Shown: positions 10,074 through 21,336, counted from the first letter of the stretch. The stretch is 64,000 nt of DNA from Porphyra umbilicalis (GCA_002049455.2 KV918869.1:62001-126000), one strand, 5' to 3'. Notes: generated from the letters alone by a model not told the origin. Numbers and translations: made by a program.

Positions 10074-10275
10074 ACGGCGGGAAGGGCGACGGCTCGGGTC
10101 CAACAGCCCATCATCCCACGACACCAACTACCACACGACAACAACCGCCCGCCCACCCCTCCTGCTCACGCGCACTCCCCATCTTCGCCGCCCCACCACC
10201 GCCTTTTCGCACCCGCTCCACCGTCTTCCTATCCATCGCGCCTCTCCTCGGTACGCCCGCCGCTGTACCATCGCC

Positions 10276-10725
10276 ATGGCCTTCACCCGCTCCCTATTTG
10301 CCGCCGCCATGGTCGTTGCCGCCGCCGCCTCGGCGGCCGTCGCCGCCCCCGCCCCCGCCCCCGCGTGGCTGCCCACCTCTTCCGCAGACGGCAGCGTCGG
10401 CACCGCGCCGGCGGCGGTGATGCGGATGGCGCCCCCCCCCGGGGCGCCCGCCGCGGTCGTGGACGATGGCGGGCAGGTGCCCGCCCGCCCGCGCCTGCTG
10501 CCGTCGCCGCCCGCCGACGGCGCCGCCGCGTCGGTCGAGACGTCCGTCGACGGGAAGCGCGGGCGCTACTTTTTCGGCCTCGGCTTTTATCCGTACGGCG
10601 GGTATGGGGGCTACGGGTACGGCGGGTACGGGAGGTACCCCTTTTTTGGGGGTGGGTACGGCTACGGCGGGTTTGGCTTTGGCTACCCGTACTTTGGTGG
10701 CTTTGGCGGCTACGGGTTTTACTAG
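10276..10725 (+). CDS. secreted Gly/Tyr/Phe-rich low-complexity protein (paralogue of 6080)
   Basis: This is an uninterrupted frame of 149 residues from ATG (atcgccATGG) to TAG. Residues 1-23 are a signal peptide (MAFTRSLFAAAMVVAAAASA). The middle is Ala/Pro-rich. A block shared with the paralogue follows (ET-VDGKRGRYFFGLGFYP), and the last 50 residues are YGGYGGYGYGG-type repeats ending GGFGGYGFY. There are no cysteines, so assembly by aromatic/glycine interactions rather than disulphides is likely; a wall, cyst, mucilage or adhesive protein would fit. Its neighbour at 6080 has Trp where this one has Tyr. The pair shares promoter box, signal peptide and core block, so it arose by duplication. 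The function is not known. Confidence 0.82.
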   Translation: MAFTRSLFAAAMVVAAAASAAVAAPAPAPAWLPTSSADGSVGTAPAAVMRMAPPPGAPAAVVDDGGQVPARPRLLPSPPADGAAASVETSVDGKRGRYFFGLGFYPYGGYGGYGYGGYGRYPFFGGGYGYGGFGFGYPYFGGFGGYGFY

Positions 10726-11683
10726 GCCACGTCGTCACACTGGCGGTGGTCTGCATGCCGGGGACTAGTTTGTCTGGTTGCCATGATCGGTGTGTGAGCG
10801 TCAGCTGCGTCCGCGGGTCGAGCATCTCACCAAGGCCGCTGAGGCCGCGGTGGGCGGCGGTATGCACACGCTCTGTCGCAGCCCAAGTGCAACCTGTTGT
10901 GTGCGGTACTCCGTGCGTGCTCTGATGCTATGTGTGCTTCCGGCCCCATCGTATTGTCTTGTGTATGGCGTGTGTTCAGCGGCGAGGTGGACCGACGGTC
11001 ATTGTGTGGCCGGCGGCCAGCAATTCAATACACACCCTTTTTTCTTCCACAGCTTGCTGAGTGTACATGCGTGCCTTGCCATCGCGAGGTGCCGTCCCCG
11101 CCCCCTTCTTGTTGCAACGCAAGGCCAACGCCAGCACGTTCGAAGAAAGATACGTTGAAGCACGGAATGCAGCTCGATGGGCGATCTGCCCTCTTTGTTG
11201 ATTACCCGAAGAGGGTGGAGAGAGAGTTCGGCCACAATAAAACATCCCAACATCAGAGACTTTTGGCAATCCGTTTATGGTACCGCTTGCGGGATCTCTG
11301 ACCGCCACGTGTGCCCCGTTAACCATGAACGGCCCTGCTTGGGATCTCATTTCTTGCAGGATCGGCCTCTCTTGCCGTGACTTCACGGCAGAGACAAGCC
11401 GTTGCGGCAGCAGACGTGTGGGCTTGTGTCCTGCAACGTGGCGCTCTTCAGCGGACTTAGTTGCATCAGCCGGGGACTGAGCAGCACTGGACCGATCCCG
11501 ACGACGCACGCACCCCTTCTCCCTGCACCTCGCGTCGCGCCCCACCCCCCCCCCCCCACCCCGCTGCTTCTAACTTTCCCACTACGCTGTCTTTTGCAAT
11601 ATCTTTGCGCGGGCTGGTGTACGCGGTGGCGGCGGAGCTGTGACGACGCCCGCTTTTTTCTTTGAGTCGCTCGGCACGCGGCG
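10726..11683. other. region without a supported gene
   Basis: Moderate GC sequence after the Gly/Tyr-rich gene. Only short frames without recognisable motifs are present. A polypyrimidine stretch at about 11535-11580 lies ahead of the membrane-like ORF pair. Confidence 0.45.
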
Positions 11684-12187
11684 GTGTTCACACAAACGCC
11701 CGCGCGTGATCTTGCACACAGCGAGGCTGCAGCCACCGGACCTCTTTGTGTCGGACGGCACGGCTCTGTGGTCGCCACCCCTCACCCCAACGCGTTCTGG
11801 GGCGCGCACATGCTCGCGCCGGGCGCGTGGGCCTTGCTGCTGCTGTTTGCGGTTTTCGGGTGGACGTTTTCGGTGGCGGTCATCAAGACGGTGGCCGCGA
11901 AGGCGGCGCCGACCACTTTTTTTTTGTCCGCCGCGGCCGCCTTGCTGGTGCCGAGGACGGTCGACGCGGTCGCGTCGGCGTCTGTCGTTGTGCCTGGTAC
12001 GTCGTTGCGCCCGACGAGGCACGTCGGCGTGCCCTCCGTGGTCGCTTCGTTGGTGGAGCTCGTGTTGGCGGCCGTTGCGGTGGGACTGCCGCTGCCCGGC
12101 GTCAAGTACTTTTTCGGCTTGTTTGAGACGCTCAAGTGGGCGACGGCGGACGTGTTGGCGGACGTGTTGGACAAGCCACTTCTGTGA
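11684..12187 (+). CDS. possible small membrane protein, tandem copy 1
   Basis: A 167-residue frame with two or three hydrophobic stretches (WALLLLFAVFGWTFSVAV; AALLVPRTVDAVASASVVV; ELVLAAVAVGLPLP). About 235 bases of it (11812-12047) are repeated at 12223-12455, in the next ORF, with LAPGAWALLLLF and FGWTFSVAV kept. The opposite strand is also open across both copies, giving hydrophilic Thr/Ala-rich proteins, so strand choice is uncertain. I do not recognise a family. Confidence 0.35.
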   Translation: MFTQTPARDLAHSEAAATGPLCVGRHGSVVATPHPNAFWGAHMLAPGAWALLLLFAVFGWTFSVAVIKTVAAKAAPTTFFLSAAAALLVPRTVDAVASASVVVPGTSLRPTRHVGVPSVVASLVELVLAAVAVGLPLPGVKYFFGLFETLKWATADVLADVLDKPLL

Positions 12188-12190
12188 AAC

Positions 12191-12697
12191 GTGTCGGTGG
12201 GAGTGTTGTGGTGCGTGGACGTGCTCGCGCCGGGCGCGTGGGCGTTGCTTCTGCTGTTTGTGGATTTCGGGTGGACGTTTTCGGTGGCGGTCCTCAAGAC
12301 GGTGGCCGCGAAGGCAGCGCCGACCACTTTTTTTTTGTCCGCAGCGGCGGCCGTGCCGGTGCCGAGGACGGTCAACGTGGTCGCAACGGCGTCGGTCATC
12401 GCTTTTGGTACGTCGGTGGGACCAACGAGGCACGTCAGCGTGTCCGCCGTGGTCGTTTTGGCGGCGACGCTGCTGCCCGTGATCGCCGCCGCTGCGCTCT
12501 GGTGTACATCTTGGGCGGGTGCCTTTGGTGGTCTCGTCATGAGCTCGTCCGACGCCGGCGATTGCAGGGCGTCGGCTTCGGGCTGCGACGGCCCAGAACC
12601 CGCCCCAGTTGTCAACAGTCAATTCAACGCCTCGGCAACCTCATTCTCGCCTGTTCCGTTGGACGAGGAGGAACCTGAGGAGCTGCCGACGTTTTAG
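12191..12697 (+). CDS. possible small membrane protein, tandem copy 2
   Basis: This frame follows copy 1 directly. There is no ATG at its beginning; the first candidate start is GTG at 12191, so a start, or a join to copy 1, is unclear. It repeats the hydrophobic core (LAPGAWALLLLF, FGWTFSVAVLKTVAAKAAPT) and ends in an acidic tail (PLDEEEPEELPTF). The duplication unit is about 411 bases. No family is recognised; it may be a tandem-duplicated gene fragment. Confidence 0.3.
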   Translation: MSVGVLWCVDVLAPGAWALLLLFVDFGWTFSVAVLKTVAAKAAPTTFFLSAAAAVPVPRTVNVVATASVIAFGTSVGPTRHVSVSAVVVLAATLLPVIAAAALWCTSWAGAFGGLVMSSSDAGDCRASASGCDGPEPAPVVNSQFNASATSFSPVPLDEEEPEELPTF

Positions 12698-12796
12698 GTA
12701 CCTTGCTCGTTGTTTTCGGTGCAGTACAGTATCTGAACCATGAGCCGAGTCCGACGTACGTGTCAGAGAGGAATAACATACACAGGTCACTCTCCG

Positions 12797-14749
12797 TCAT
12801 CCAATCTTAGAGTGGAAGCCCGAACGTTTGGTAAGCATGACAATACGCTGCCCACAAGGAAGCACAAATGCCAATTGGCCGACGCGGTCGGCAGTGACAA
12901 TGGTAACATCAGCTGCTACGTCAACTGCGACGACAGGCGGCTGGCCTATGACGGAGAAGGCCATGTGCGTTACACTCCATGGCTCGTAGGCAACCCGAAG
13001 CTCGCCGTTGACGGTTGCAATGGAGTGGACGCGACCAAAGCGCTTGTGGTTCATGTCACTCGTTTCAGAGCCAGGCTCTTCAGGTATAATGTCAGCAATG
13101 GACACTATGGACCCTTCTCCGATCATGATCGATCGCTTTTTCCTCGCGGCCTTCCGCCAAAGTGTGAGGGCCGCGTTGGGCGCATGGCTCTTCCAAAAAT
13201 GTTCTTTGGGCCCCAGGAGCATGCGCACAGCGAGCATGGCACGCCAAGAATCATCGACTGTGGTCGCATTAGCTCTGCTCGGACCCAGGCTGTAAAAAAA
13301 TACGGCCTTCAGCTGCTTGCCTCGTCTAACAATGAGCCATGAAGCAGGTATTCCATTTTCGCCTGGCAAAGATACCACTCTGGAGTACTGTTCTGTGTCT
13401 CTCCACCGCTGTATGGCATACTCAGCGGGGTTCCAGCTGTTGCTGTGGCTCACCTTACGCTTTGTCAGCTGGTGAAGCCTCTTAAAACTGAGCTCACATG
13501 TGGCCGGCCCGAGCTGCACCAGCGGGAGAGTGCGAAACAAGAGCTCTAGTAAACGGTGCAACGATGGTCGCTCCCACGACCGGTTGAATGGCACCAGCCG
13601 ACGAAGTTCAATCATCAGACTCTCACCCAAGACTTGGAGATCAGCGACAGTGGGCCTCGTTCGCACGGCCTCCTCGCCATCCGAGGCAGTTCTTGGGAGG
13701 TAGAAAAGGGCGGTAGAGAACCGTCGGAGGGAATGAAGAGCACTGAGGGCGGCAACGGCGTGTGGCGATGTGGCTGGAGGATGGACCAGGTACTGCAGCA
13801 CAATCGGGCTCACTGTGAGCAGCACTGCATAGTCTGACATTGAGAGGGTTGTGCCACCCATCTTTTCGGGTTCAAACGACGACAAGACTGTGTGCGTCGG
13901 GACATACTTCGCACAGCGACACATTTGCTGTGTGAATGAGTTTCGTTGCTCTACTGATACGGCATCGTAGGCTTCCATAAAACTTTTGATCCGATGTTGT
14001 AGTAGAGTCGGTGTGAGGGAACGACGACCACATGCTCGTGTATGTCGGAACTCCCGGGACCCCGTGCCGCTTAAAGACGCATGATCAGGCTGCCAGACTT
14101 ATCGGATATGCCATAAGGAAGCAGTGCATCCTCCACGGATTCCGCTGACAGCTGTGGGGAGCTCTTCACGGCCGACATGATAAGCGCAGACCGCTCTTGC
14201 GTTAGAGAGTAACGAGAGTCCTTAACGTCAAAAGAGATGGTGCTGCTCATGGATCGCTCTTTCCGAGCTGTAGTGGACTTCAATTGGTCATTGTCGCAGC
14301 TGGTGCAGTGCTGCGTGCCTGGGGCACCGACCGAGTTGGAAACTTTTGCAGCCATAGGGAAATCAAAGAGACCAAGACACAGGTACACACGAACTACCAC
14401 GTTCTGCTGTTTGAAGGCATCATACACATGAGCACCTTCCTTGCTATTGAGGAGTATGTATTCCACCACGCGCTTGAGCAGGGCGTCCGGGTTGGCTCCT
14501 GGTGGCAAATAAAACAGTGGACGAGCCAGAAACCGCACGATCTCTGATGCTGAGAGATGTGTATGCTCCATAGTAGCCATCCAGGCTTCCCCGTCGACGC
14601 TTGTATACGTTGAATTCATCACCGAACAATGAAACATACAGCGTGTAGGGGTCTTTTTCCGGGAGAGCACACGCAGGGGGCTCTGCCACCTGCAAGAGCT
14701 CCAGTGGCCGCAGTGACGCTAAGACGGACCACGGGTCTTTTTCCATCAT
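12797..14749 (-). pseudogene. Tnp2/CACTA-like transposase, broken
   Basis: Minus-strand pieces in different frames line up in the order of a Tnp2-type (CACTA) transposase. First, around 14749-14590, comes LYVSLFGDEFNVYKRRRGS, matching the 'fyiDdfq' block. Next, 14590-14071 carries FYLPPGANPD and YLCLGLFDFPMAAKVSN followed by GTQHCTSCD, which matches the block of an Asp and a CxxC pair. Then an in-frame TAA at about 14071 is followed by HEHVVVVPSHRLYYNI, and finally 13978-12797 holds a 393-residue frame with LGPATCELSFKRLHQLTKR. There are at least two frameshifts and one stop. Known family members are 700-1000 residues, so most of the core is present. Terminal repeats were not found. The family call is made by pattern only. 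Confidence 0.55.
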
Positions 14750-15034
14750 GGCTGATGCCTACACGGCAAGAACCAGTACGCTACCGGACCACGTAAACCG
14801 CATAGTACACCTGCGTTCTTAGGTGAAGCATGGTGCCCGGCTCGCGGGCGGTACGAAATCAGGAAAAGCAGAAAACTGCGCGAGGGAGTCCCGAAGTCCA
14901 AGTGCGCTCTGGGGAGCATACGTGGACGCGGATGTGGTAAAGCTGCCGTCACAAGCAATGGCTGTGCTCATCAGACTGGCCTTGAACGTCGTAGGTGCAT
15001 CAAGCGAGACCTGGGCGATACATCTAATGTCGTA

Positions 15035-15165
15035 CAGTGCGTTCTCGTTATAAGAGACTGCTGATTCGGCTCAATATGAAGAAAAAGTGGCCCACACGGA
15101 CTGGAATGGAAGACTCGCGACCCATATTCTTTTGTAAACGATTCTCTTATAACGAGAACGCACTG
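15035..15165. mobile_element. 131-bp TA-flanked MITE, copy 1 of 3
   Basis: TA lies on both sides. The inverted ends read CAGTGCGTTCTCGTTATAAG. Two more copies of exactly 131 bases lie at 38932-39062 and 43477-43607, in the opposite orientation, with the same interior ('tttacaaaagaatatggg'). CAGT ends and TA targets point to a pogo/Tigger-type transposase as mover. It is inserted within the decayed Tnp2-like element. Confidence 0.92.
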
Positions 15166-15201
15166 TACCTGTACCGGTCTCGAAACAGGACGTTCTTCAC
15201 G

Positions 15202-15957
15202 TTATACCTCGCGGAATCCCTGGCCATTACAGTCTGATAAAACACTGCGGGAGAAAGGAATGTACGACACGACTGCGTCGGGCAGTTTTCGAAAGGCTCT
15301 TCCTTTGCCACTGGGAAGCTGACGCGTGGCCGTTTCTCTTCGCAGTGGTATGGCAGACTTCAGCATGTGCTTGCGCAACTGCCGTAAGCACCACCTCGAG
15401 GGCCACTCCTGCTGCGGGATAAAGGAGTTGTCAGCCTCTCGCATCATGTCATACTGTCTGAGCGTCACGCGCACTCGCCCATAGAGGTACCCGAAACATA
15501 AGAACTCGCGACGTGTTGCAAACCTCTCATCAGGGTGCTAAGATGCACTCCAACATTCTGTGTCGTCTGATGGGTAAGCGTCTGACTCAGATTCTGATGA
15601 CAGGGCGACGTCGTCATACTCCTCTGTATCGGACGCTCGTGGTATCGCTCCGCCAGGGACAGGTTGGGGTTTGCCTGCAGAGCCCCCACCGTCTCCTTCA
15701 CGGCCGACATCATGCTTTGCGGAATCCGAGTTCGTGGGATGTGCTTGCAAATGAATCAGGTTGGCATCAGTGAGATTGAAAAACGCAGATCCTCGTGGAC
15801 CGCGTCTGCGACGCTTCATGGCGACCAGAAAAGGGGGCCCGTGCGTGCGTAGCACATTATCCGGCACTTCACGTGAACACCGCATACGCACGCCCGTAGG
15901 AGCACCAAGAGGGACACAGCCGAGGACCTGTTTGACGGGGACACACAGCGAGATCAA
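15202..15957 (-). pseudogene. probable N-terminal part of the Tnp2-like element
   Basis: Overlapping minus-strand frames carry an acidic/serine stretch (DTEEYDDVALSSESESD), a short region with ETVGALQANPNLSL, and a part reading TLRQYDMMREADNSFIP then PSRWCLRQLRKHM. They lie upstream of the transposase core on the same strand and are separated from it by a MITE. This layout resembles the poorly conserved N-terminal half of transposon-encoded proteins. No domain is recognised. Confidence 0.3.
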
Positions 15958-18056
15958 GGGCCCAAGGCACGGGACCCCGGCACGATGCGACTGCGGTGTG
16001 GTACCTCAAGCATCGACGGAGGCTCACCTCGGTGGACGTATGGCGAGGGAGGCTCTGATCTGCTGATTGGCACGAGTTGGAGCTGCTGGGCATACTCCCG
16101 GCACGGACACTCTGCACCGATCCCCCTTTCTGACAATAGGCAAGGTATAATACGAAGGACACGTCCTTCAAGGTGGACGACCGGCGGACGGCCTCCGTGC
16201 GCTCATTGGCCAGCCATTTCTAGCCCTCCCAGCGACCAAGGCGCCGATTGGTTTTCCATTTGATCCGGCAGACCATCTGCAGAACAGTCCTCCAGAGCAG
16301 TGGTGCTTATCGTGTGTTCGCGCGCAAACGCGTTTTTCTTGAAAAGAGCTCCGAAGCCCCCTCCGTAAGACCCTCCGCAAGGGCATCGATTTGTGGAAGA
16401 ACTGTGGAAGAACTGCGGGACAGGCCGCGAAAGTTGGTGGCTTACATTTTACAGGGCGACCCACAAGCTGGTACAGAGAAAATCTCCAGCTGTCAAAAGC
16501 GACACGGAGCCAATCGCCATGACGGCTAAGAGCGTCTCCACCACACTGCGGGTCGGTATTTCATCGCCGGGATAGTTCTAAATTTGCCGGCTTGTAAATC
16601 TATAACGAGTAGACGCAAAAGAATGTTTTGAGATAGACATGCAAAGCTCCTGTGAGTTGGCCTCAGCATGATTCGGAGGATCATGTGCACAACAGTTCCG
16701 TGGATAAGCGAAAATCGTACATTTCGGAATGCCTGATTCTCGAGTGACCTCTGTGATTCGGCAGTTCTTCACTACTGTTCTGGACTCGTTCAACGGATCA
16801 TCTTCGGGACTGACTCTGGGATCGTTCCAGAAGCAGTGTCATCCTGACCCACAGATCATCTCGGGGACTGTCAATCGAAAAAAATGTGAGGACTTGTTCA
16901 ACTGATAGTCTGACTGCCTCTTCCGCAAACAAAATGTCTGCCTATACCGTCAACAGTGTGAACAAAATCCTTTTGACACTCTCTCCGTTCAGACCAATGC
17001 CCATTGTGGAATCTGACATATCACTCATGCGCTTGAGTCTCTGGTGCGAGTGCTTCTGATACGTATTGAGTCGGGGGATTGCGAATATTGAACCGGGGGA
17101 TCGCGAGTTCGGGACGTGCTGAGTTAGGACGATAGGGGACGAGATTGCCTCTGAGCTGAGGACGAATTTACTGCGCGTGTGGGAGACCCAATCATTCATA
17201 AATCGGGACTGGGTGCGTCCGGGACTTCACGGTATTCTCGATGTGCGAGCCGACGCATGTTTACCCAGTTCCCATCCCCTCTGCGCCGGGAAACGGCGTG
17301 TCGGTCGCACGACTACCAAGTCACATTGAGGCTCCCTCTGCACACGTTTCGTGGCCCAGGAGCGACGCCCCATGGGCAGGTCTTGCTCTCTGATCGGTTT
17401 CGGCAGACCCTCCTCAGGACGTCACTCGAAGTAGTCCAGGCTATCATCTACGATCGAGTCCTTGAGACAGGAATCTAGATCAATCTTGCGCACTCGTTCA
17501 CTCAATCTATGACGACGGTCCCCAGCCCTACGGGAAATGCCGGATCAAAAAAGCACGATATCCCAAGCGCTGGCCAATCAGAATCCCGTATGTTGACCCG
17601 CTACCCAAAGTGGCTTGGACAGTGGAGCGCACTAGTCGAAGTCTCTGGTTTGATCCGACTTGACGATGAACAACAATCGCTGCCGACTCGGAATCAATGA
17701 GCCTGCATGAGCCACACACTGCCAACTCAAGTAGCCTGGGTTTCAGAGCGTGACGACGGAAGTGGCCTACGCGACTGATCTCGACACAGAACTGTTCCAT
17801 TCCTATGTGAATTCGTCGCCGCTGCTGGCTCCACCGTCTTCACGGACCGACTGCCGGAGTAGATTGCTGGACAGGTGTCCCGCATGCGAAGACCTGGCCA
17901 CCCGATCCGGCCTGCAACTTCAGGGGGGCTTTGTTCTCAAAACTGTCGGCTTCCGCCGCCGACGGCTTCCTTCGCGCCCCGCAGGCCGTGGTCCGCGAGA
18001 CTACAAGACCGCAGCTTTGTAGCACCCACCATGAGTTTCCCGTCGCGTGTGCATCT
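15958..18056. other. 2.1 kb without a supported gene
   Basis: Moderate GC sequence with short frames on both strands and no motif I recognise. Phrases such as 'gggactgactctggga' and 'gatcgcgagttcgggac' recur loosely here and at 45200-45800, suggesting decayed repeats. Confidence 0.45.
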
Positions 18057-18640
18057 GCAGAGGCGGGGCGCAGCGGAATGGGGCGGGGCTCGGTGGGGGG
18101 GGCAGAGCAGGACTGGGCAGGGTGGGGCAGAGCCGGGTGGGGCGGGGTAGGGGGGGCGTTGCAGGGCGGGGTGGGGCGGGGTTGGGCAGGGTGGGGCAGC
18201 GCGGAGCAGGGCGGGGCGGTGCGCTGCCGGGCGGGGTCGGGATTGGCGCGGCGGGGCGCGGCGGGGAGGGGCGAGGCGGGGCGGTGCTGGGCGGGGCGGG
18301 TCGGGACGGGGTAGGGCGGAGTGGAGTAGAGCGGGGTGTGGTGGGGCGAGGCGGGGCGGGGTGGGGTGGGGTTTGTAGACGTTGGGCGGGACGGAGCTGG
18401 GCGGGGTAGGTCGGGGCGTCGCTGGGCGGGACGGGGCGGGGCGAGGCGAGGGAGGGCGTGTCGTTGCTGGACGGGGTGGGGCCGGGGCGGGACGGGGTCG
18501 AGCGGGGTGCTCGGTGTGAGGCGGGGTAGGCCGGGGCGGGGCGGGGCGGAAGGAGTGGGGGGGACCGGGGGGGCGATCAAGGAGGGCGGAGGAAGGGAGG
18601 GGAAGGCGGGCGTCCCGGCTGGTGGGGGGGGGTGCGGGGG
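18057..18640. repeat. G-rich degenerate repeat tract (GGGGC/GGGGT/GGGCG)
   Basis: About 580 bases in which the plus strand is almost all G with single C, T or A spacers (GGGGCGGGGTGGGGC style). There is strong strand asymmetry and hundreds of potential G-quadruplex registers. The open frames across it are a by-product of composition. Confidence 0.9.
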
Positions 18641-19164
18641 CGAAGCGTGCGCCGCCACGCAGTGTAAGTCACAAACTTTCCGTGACACGTTTGACAAACG
18701 TATCTGTCTTCCATTGGCCATGACACAGAGGCCAGGCCGCATCATGACGTCATGGGGGCATGCTATTCGTCGGGTCATGGTCCCAGGATCAACAGCAGCC
18801 ATGCAATCAAATCAATGACAGCCGCATAACCTGTCAGGGTGCGTCACAGACCCTTTCCAGAGTTCCATTTGGCGTGCTTTTTCCATCATCGGACCAATGG
18901 GGAGCCTTCCTCGGTCTCACCCCCGGTTCCCAACCTGGTGGGGTATCGAGCTTTCCTAACCCTAAGAGATCGTGCTTTTTTGATCCGGCATTTCCCGTAG
19001 GGCAGGATGATTGTACTCAGACGCCAGGACAGTCCTGAGCACGATCCTCAGGATGATCTTACTCCCACCTCAGGACAGTTCTCAGCACGATACGCAGAAC
19101 GATCAGAACCAGCGAATCGGAATGATCTTTCATGAGCATGGGGCAGCAACTTCGCCGGACAATT
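18641..19164. other. region with dispersed short motifs
   Basis: No gene. 'aggatgatc' and 'ggacagt' motifs recur in both orientations around 19000-19110 and again near 21070-21180 and 45300-45400, suggesting remains of an element family with repeated internal sites. Confidence 0.4.
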
Positions 19165-19853
19165 CCCTGGCCTTTAGGACAGGGTGCTCTCAAAGTGTAG
19201 TGATGCACACATATACTTAGATCAAGGGACTTGCTCTCCGTTTCAGAGGTGGCAGCCTGCATTCGTGTCCTCAGGGATCTGAGGGCGTGTCAGTGTTGGA
19301 AGGGTTGCGATGACGCTAAAAACGAATGGAGTTACGTGGCTGAGAATGACTGTCCTGCCACAGGGGTCACTGAGCCCGGACGGCGCCTGCCTCGTGCCCC
19401 CTCTACCGCCCCGAGTTGCGCGCGGTGACCGCGCGCAGCGACTTCCGGGGCTTGACGCGCCCACGATGACCCGCGGGTGATCGTGCCTGCGCGCCATCTT
19501 CTATTGCGGCGGCGCGTCGGCGGTTGCTGACGCCATCTAGCGGCGCGGTTTCAGGCGCCTCGTCGCGCGGCGATCAGTCCCACCCGCCCGCCCGTGCGCC
19601 GTGTCGGCCGCCCTGCCCGTCGTGCGCAGGTGCGCCGCGCGGCGGAGTGACGGCCTCGCCCGTGGGCGCCGCGCGACGCCGGCGGGCCGCCGCCGCTGCG
19701 GTGGCGGAGGCGGCACCCCTTTCCCCGCCCGACGCCCCCCCCACCACGGCAACGTAGCTGTACGTGCCCCCGTGCGCGCTCGCGGCCATAGAGCCGGCCG
19801 GCGTGACTGGTGTCAATGCGTCGCCGAGCGCGCCACCGCCCTGAAGGCCAGGG
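19165..19853. mobile_element. about 690-bp CCCTGGCC-ended element, copy 1 (uninterrupted)
   Basis: The left end reads CCCTGGCCTTTAGGACAGGG and the right end is the inverted form of CCCTGGCCTTCAGGG. A second copy at 58320-60123 is interrupted by a 1.1-kb insertion. Outside the insertion the copies match along their length, including 'gatgcacacatatacttag' and 'gacgcgcccacgatgacccg'-type blocks. On the minus strand both copies keep an open stretch encoding QYPGL-GGGALGD and then AASAHGGTYS. The homology continues about 20 bases past the proposed right end (to about 19876), so the boundary is approximate. Confidence 0.6.
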
Positions 19854-21336
19854 TATTGCACGCACGTGCCTGGAATTGCCGAATCTGCAGGTGCTGGTGT
19901 GAGGATGATTCGCACTGAATATCGGTGCCGATGGTATTCGAGCACTTCTGAACTCCACTGCGGGCTTTGTCTCCAAGATCTACAAAAAGTGGGCACAATT
20001 TGATCGCATGATCAATGTGCGACAGTTCTGCGAACCGTCGGTGGGCGAGTTCGAATCTGGCAGTTCTCAGTTTTAAGGAATCGAGGACAAAACGCTGTGC
20101 AATGGATCCAAACACCCAAACGCCGAAACGTGGCACGGTTTTGCCAAACGGGCATTGGTGGCTGGGATGCGATCCCAAACTAGGGTGTGACGGTCCAAAA
20201 ATAGACCATCCTCACATATTCTAGTCGCCTAATCGACCTAGTGTCCATGACACGCGATTGCTCTAGTTTTGGATCTTCAACGGCAGGGCCAGTCCAAACG
20301 GGGCCGTTTGGAGGCGCGCCACTCCAAACAAACCTGTTTGGATGCTCCCCCAACCGTTTGGCCATCCTCTGGTTCCATTTTGAGCCAACCTACGCCAATG
20401 GAAAGCGTGACCCGTGGCATGCAAACAGTGATATGGCGATCGGCCATCCACCGAGATTCTTTGTCAGGCATTCGTGGATGGTCTGTCGGCCACAAAAGAG
20501 GCCCACCCATAGTGAGCATCCAGGGGAGCCCAAGATTGAGACGTGACCTTCTTTGTTTTGGATCGACGTTTGGAGAGCCAGTGACAGGGCCACACGTTGG
20601 GCACTCGTGACGTTTGGCTTTGGCTTTCGGCTCCATTGGTGGAGACGCTGTAAGGGTCTCCATGATCCAATCGACAATCAATATCGACCGCATCACCGCA
20701 TGTGTGTCTGTTGTTAGCCAGCTGCACAGGCTGCTGACTGCTGGGAGATTGTCAATGCCTATGGCGTAAGCGACATGGTCGTTCTACAGCCAGGCCTCCT
20801 CCGTAAGATGCTGACGTCGCAACTATTGGGGAAGTGCAGGGAAGCGGCGACTGGGCTGAGGGAAGGCTATGGCCGTGCTCAGCGCCTCGAGACGGTTCGG
20901 ATGGTATAAATAAAGTTGACAAACCGGACAACGCGCTCTTCCGCTGCGCAAATTGTTGTGGGCGAAATCGCCGTTTACGGCTACATGCAGGCCGGTCCGA
21001 AAGATTGTTACGGAGCTTTTTACAAGAATTGCGCGTTTGCGCGTGAGCACACGATAAGCACCACTGCGCTGTGATCATCACTGCGAACGAGGATGATCCT
21101 CGTTTGGTCTCAAGGATGATCCTGAGAGAAGTCCGAACGCCACCGTCGGGACTGTTTCCAGGACGGTCTTGCGTCATAGATCTCGCCCTATCCTGTTCCA
21201 AGTTTGAGACTAGGCCAGGACGGTCCACCGGAAAACCCCGTGGAGTTCCTCCACTTGATCTGACGATCACTACTAGGGGGCGATCCCAATTTCGCGACAC
21301 GCCGACCTCCAGAATCGATGTGGCTGCGTGAGCATA
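19854..21336. other. 1.5 kb without a supported gene
   Basis: Several frames of 60-140 residues without domains. The part 20280-20360 repeats short 'ccaaac' and 'gtttgga' motifs in both orientations, like element-internal sites. A TATAAATAAA stretch at 20905-20914 has no clear gene after it. Confidence 0.4.

Larger units (their letters stand above)
8624..10275. other. GC-rich island ahead of the Gly/Tyr-rich gene
   Basis: No supported gene. The stretch contains the 48-bp perfect palindrome at 8926-8973 and, near its end, the TATA-like box and leader of the gene at 10276. The long ORFs on both strands are Ala/Arg/Pro/Gly shadows. Confidence 0.5.

Noticed and set aside
11582-12622. Minus-strand hydrophilic ORFs over the tandem pair
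   Set aside because: Kept only as an alternative; the plus strand gives coherent hydrophobic segments. Not decisive.
17840-18802. Minus-strand Pro/Ala/His-rich protein over the G tract
   Set aside because: Entirely made from the G-rich repeat read in reverse.
20030-20075. tRNA-like 'gagttcgaatctggc'
   Set aside because: Resembles a B box, but no cloverleaf arms could be formed around it.
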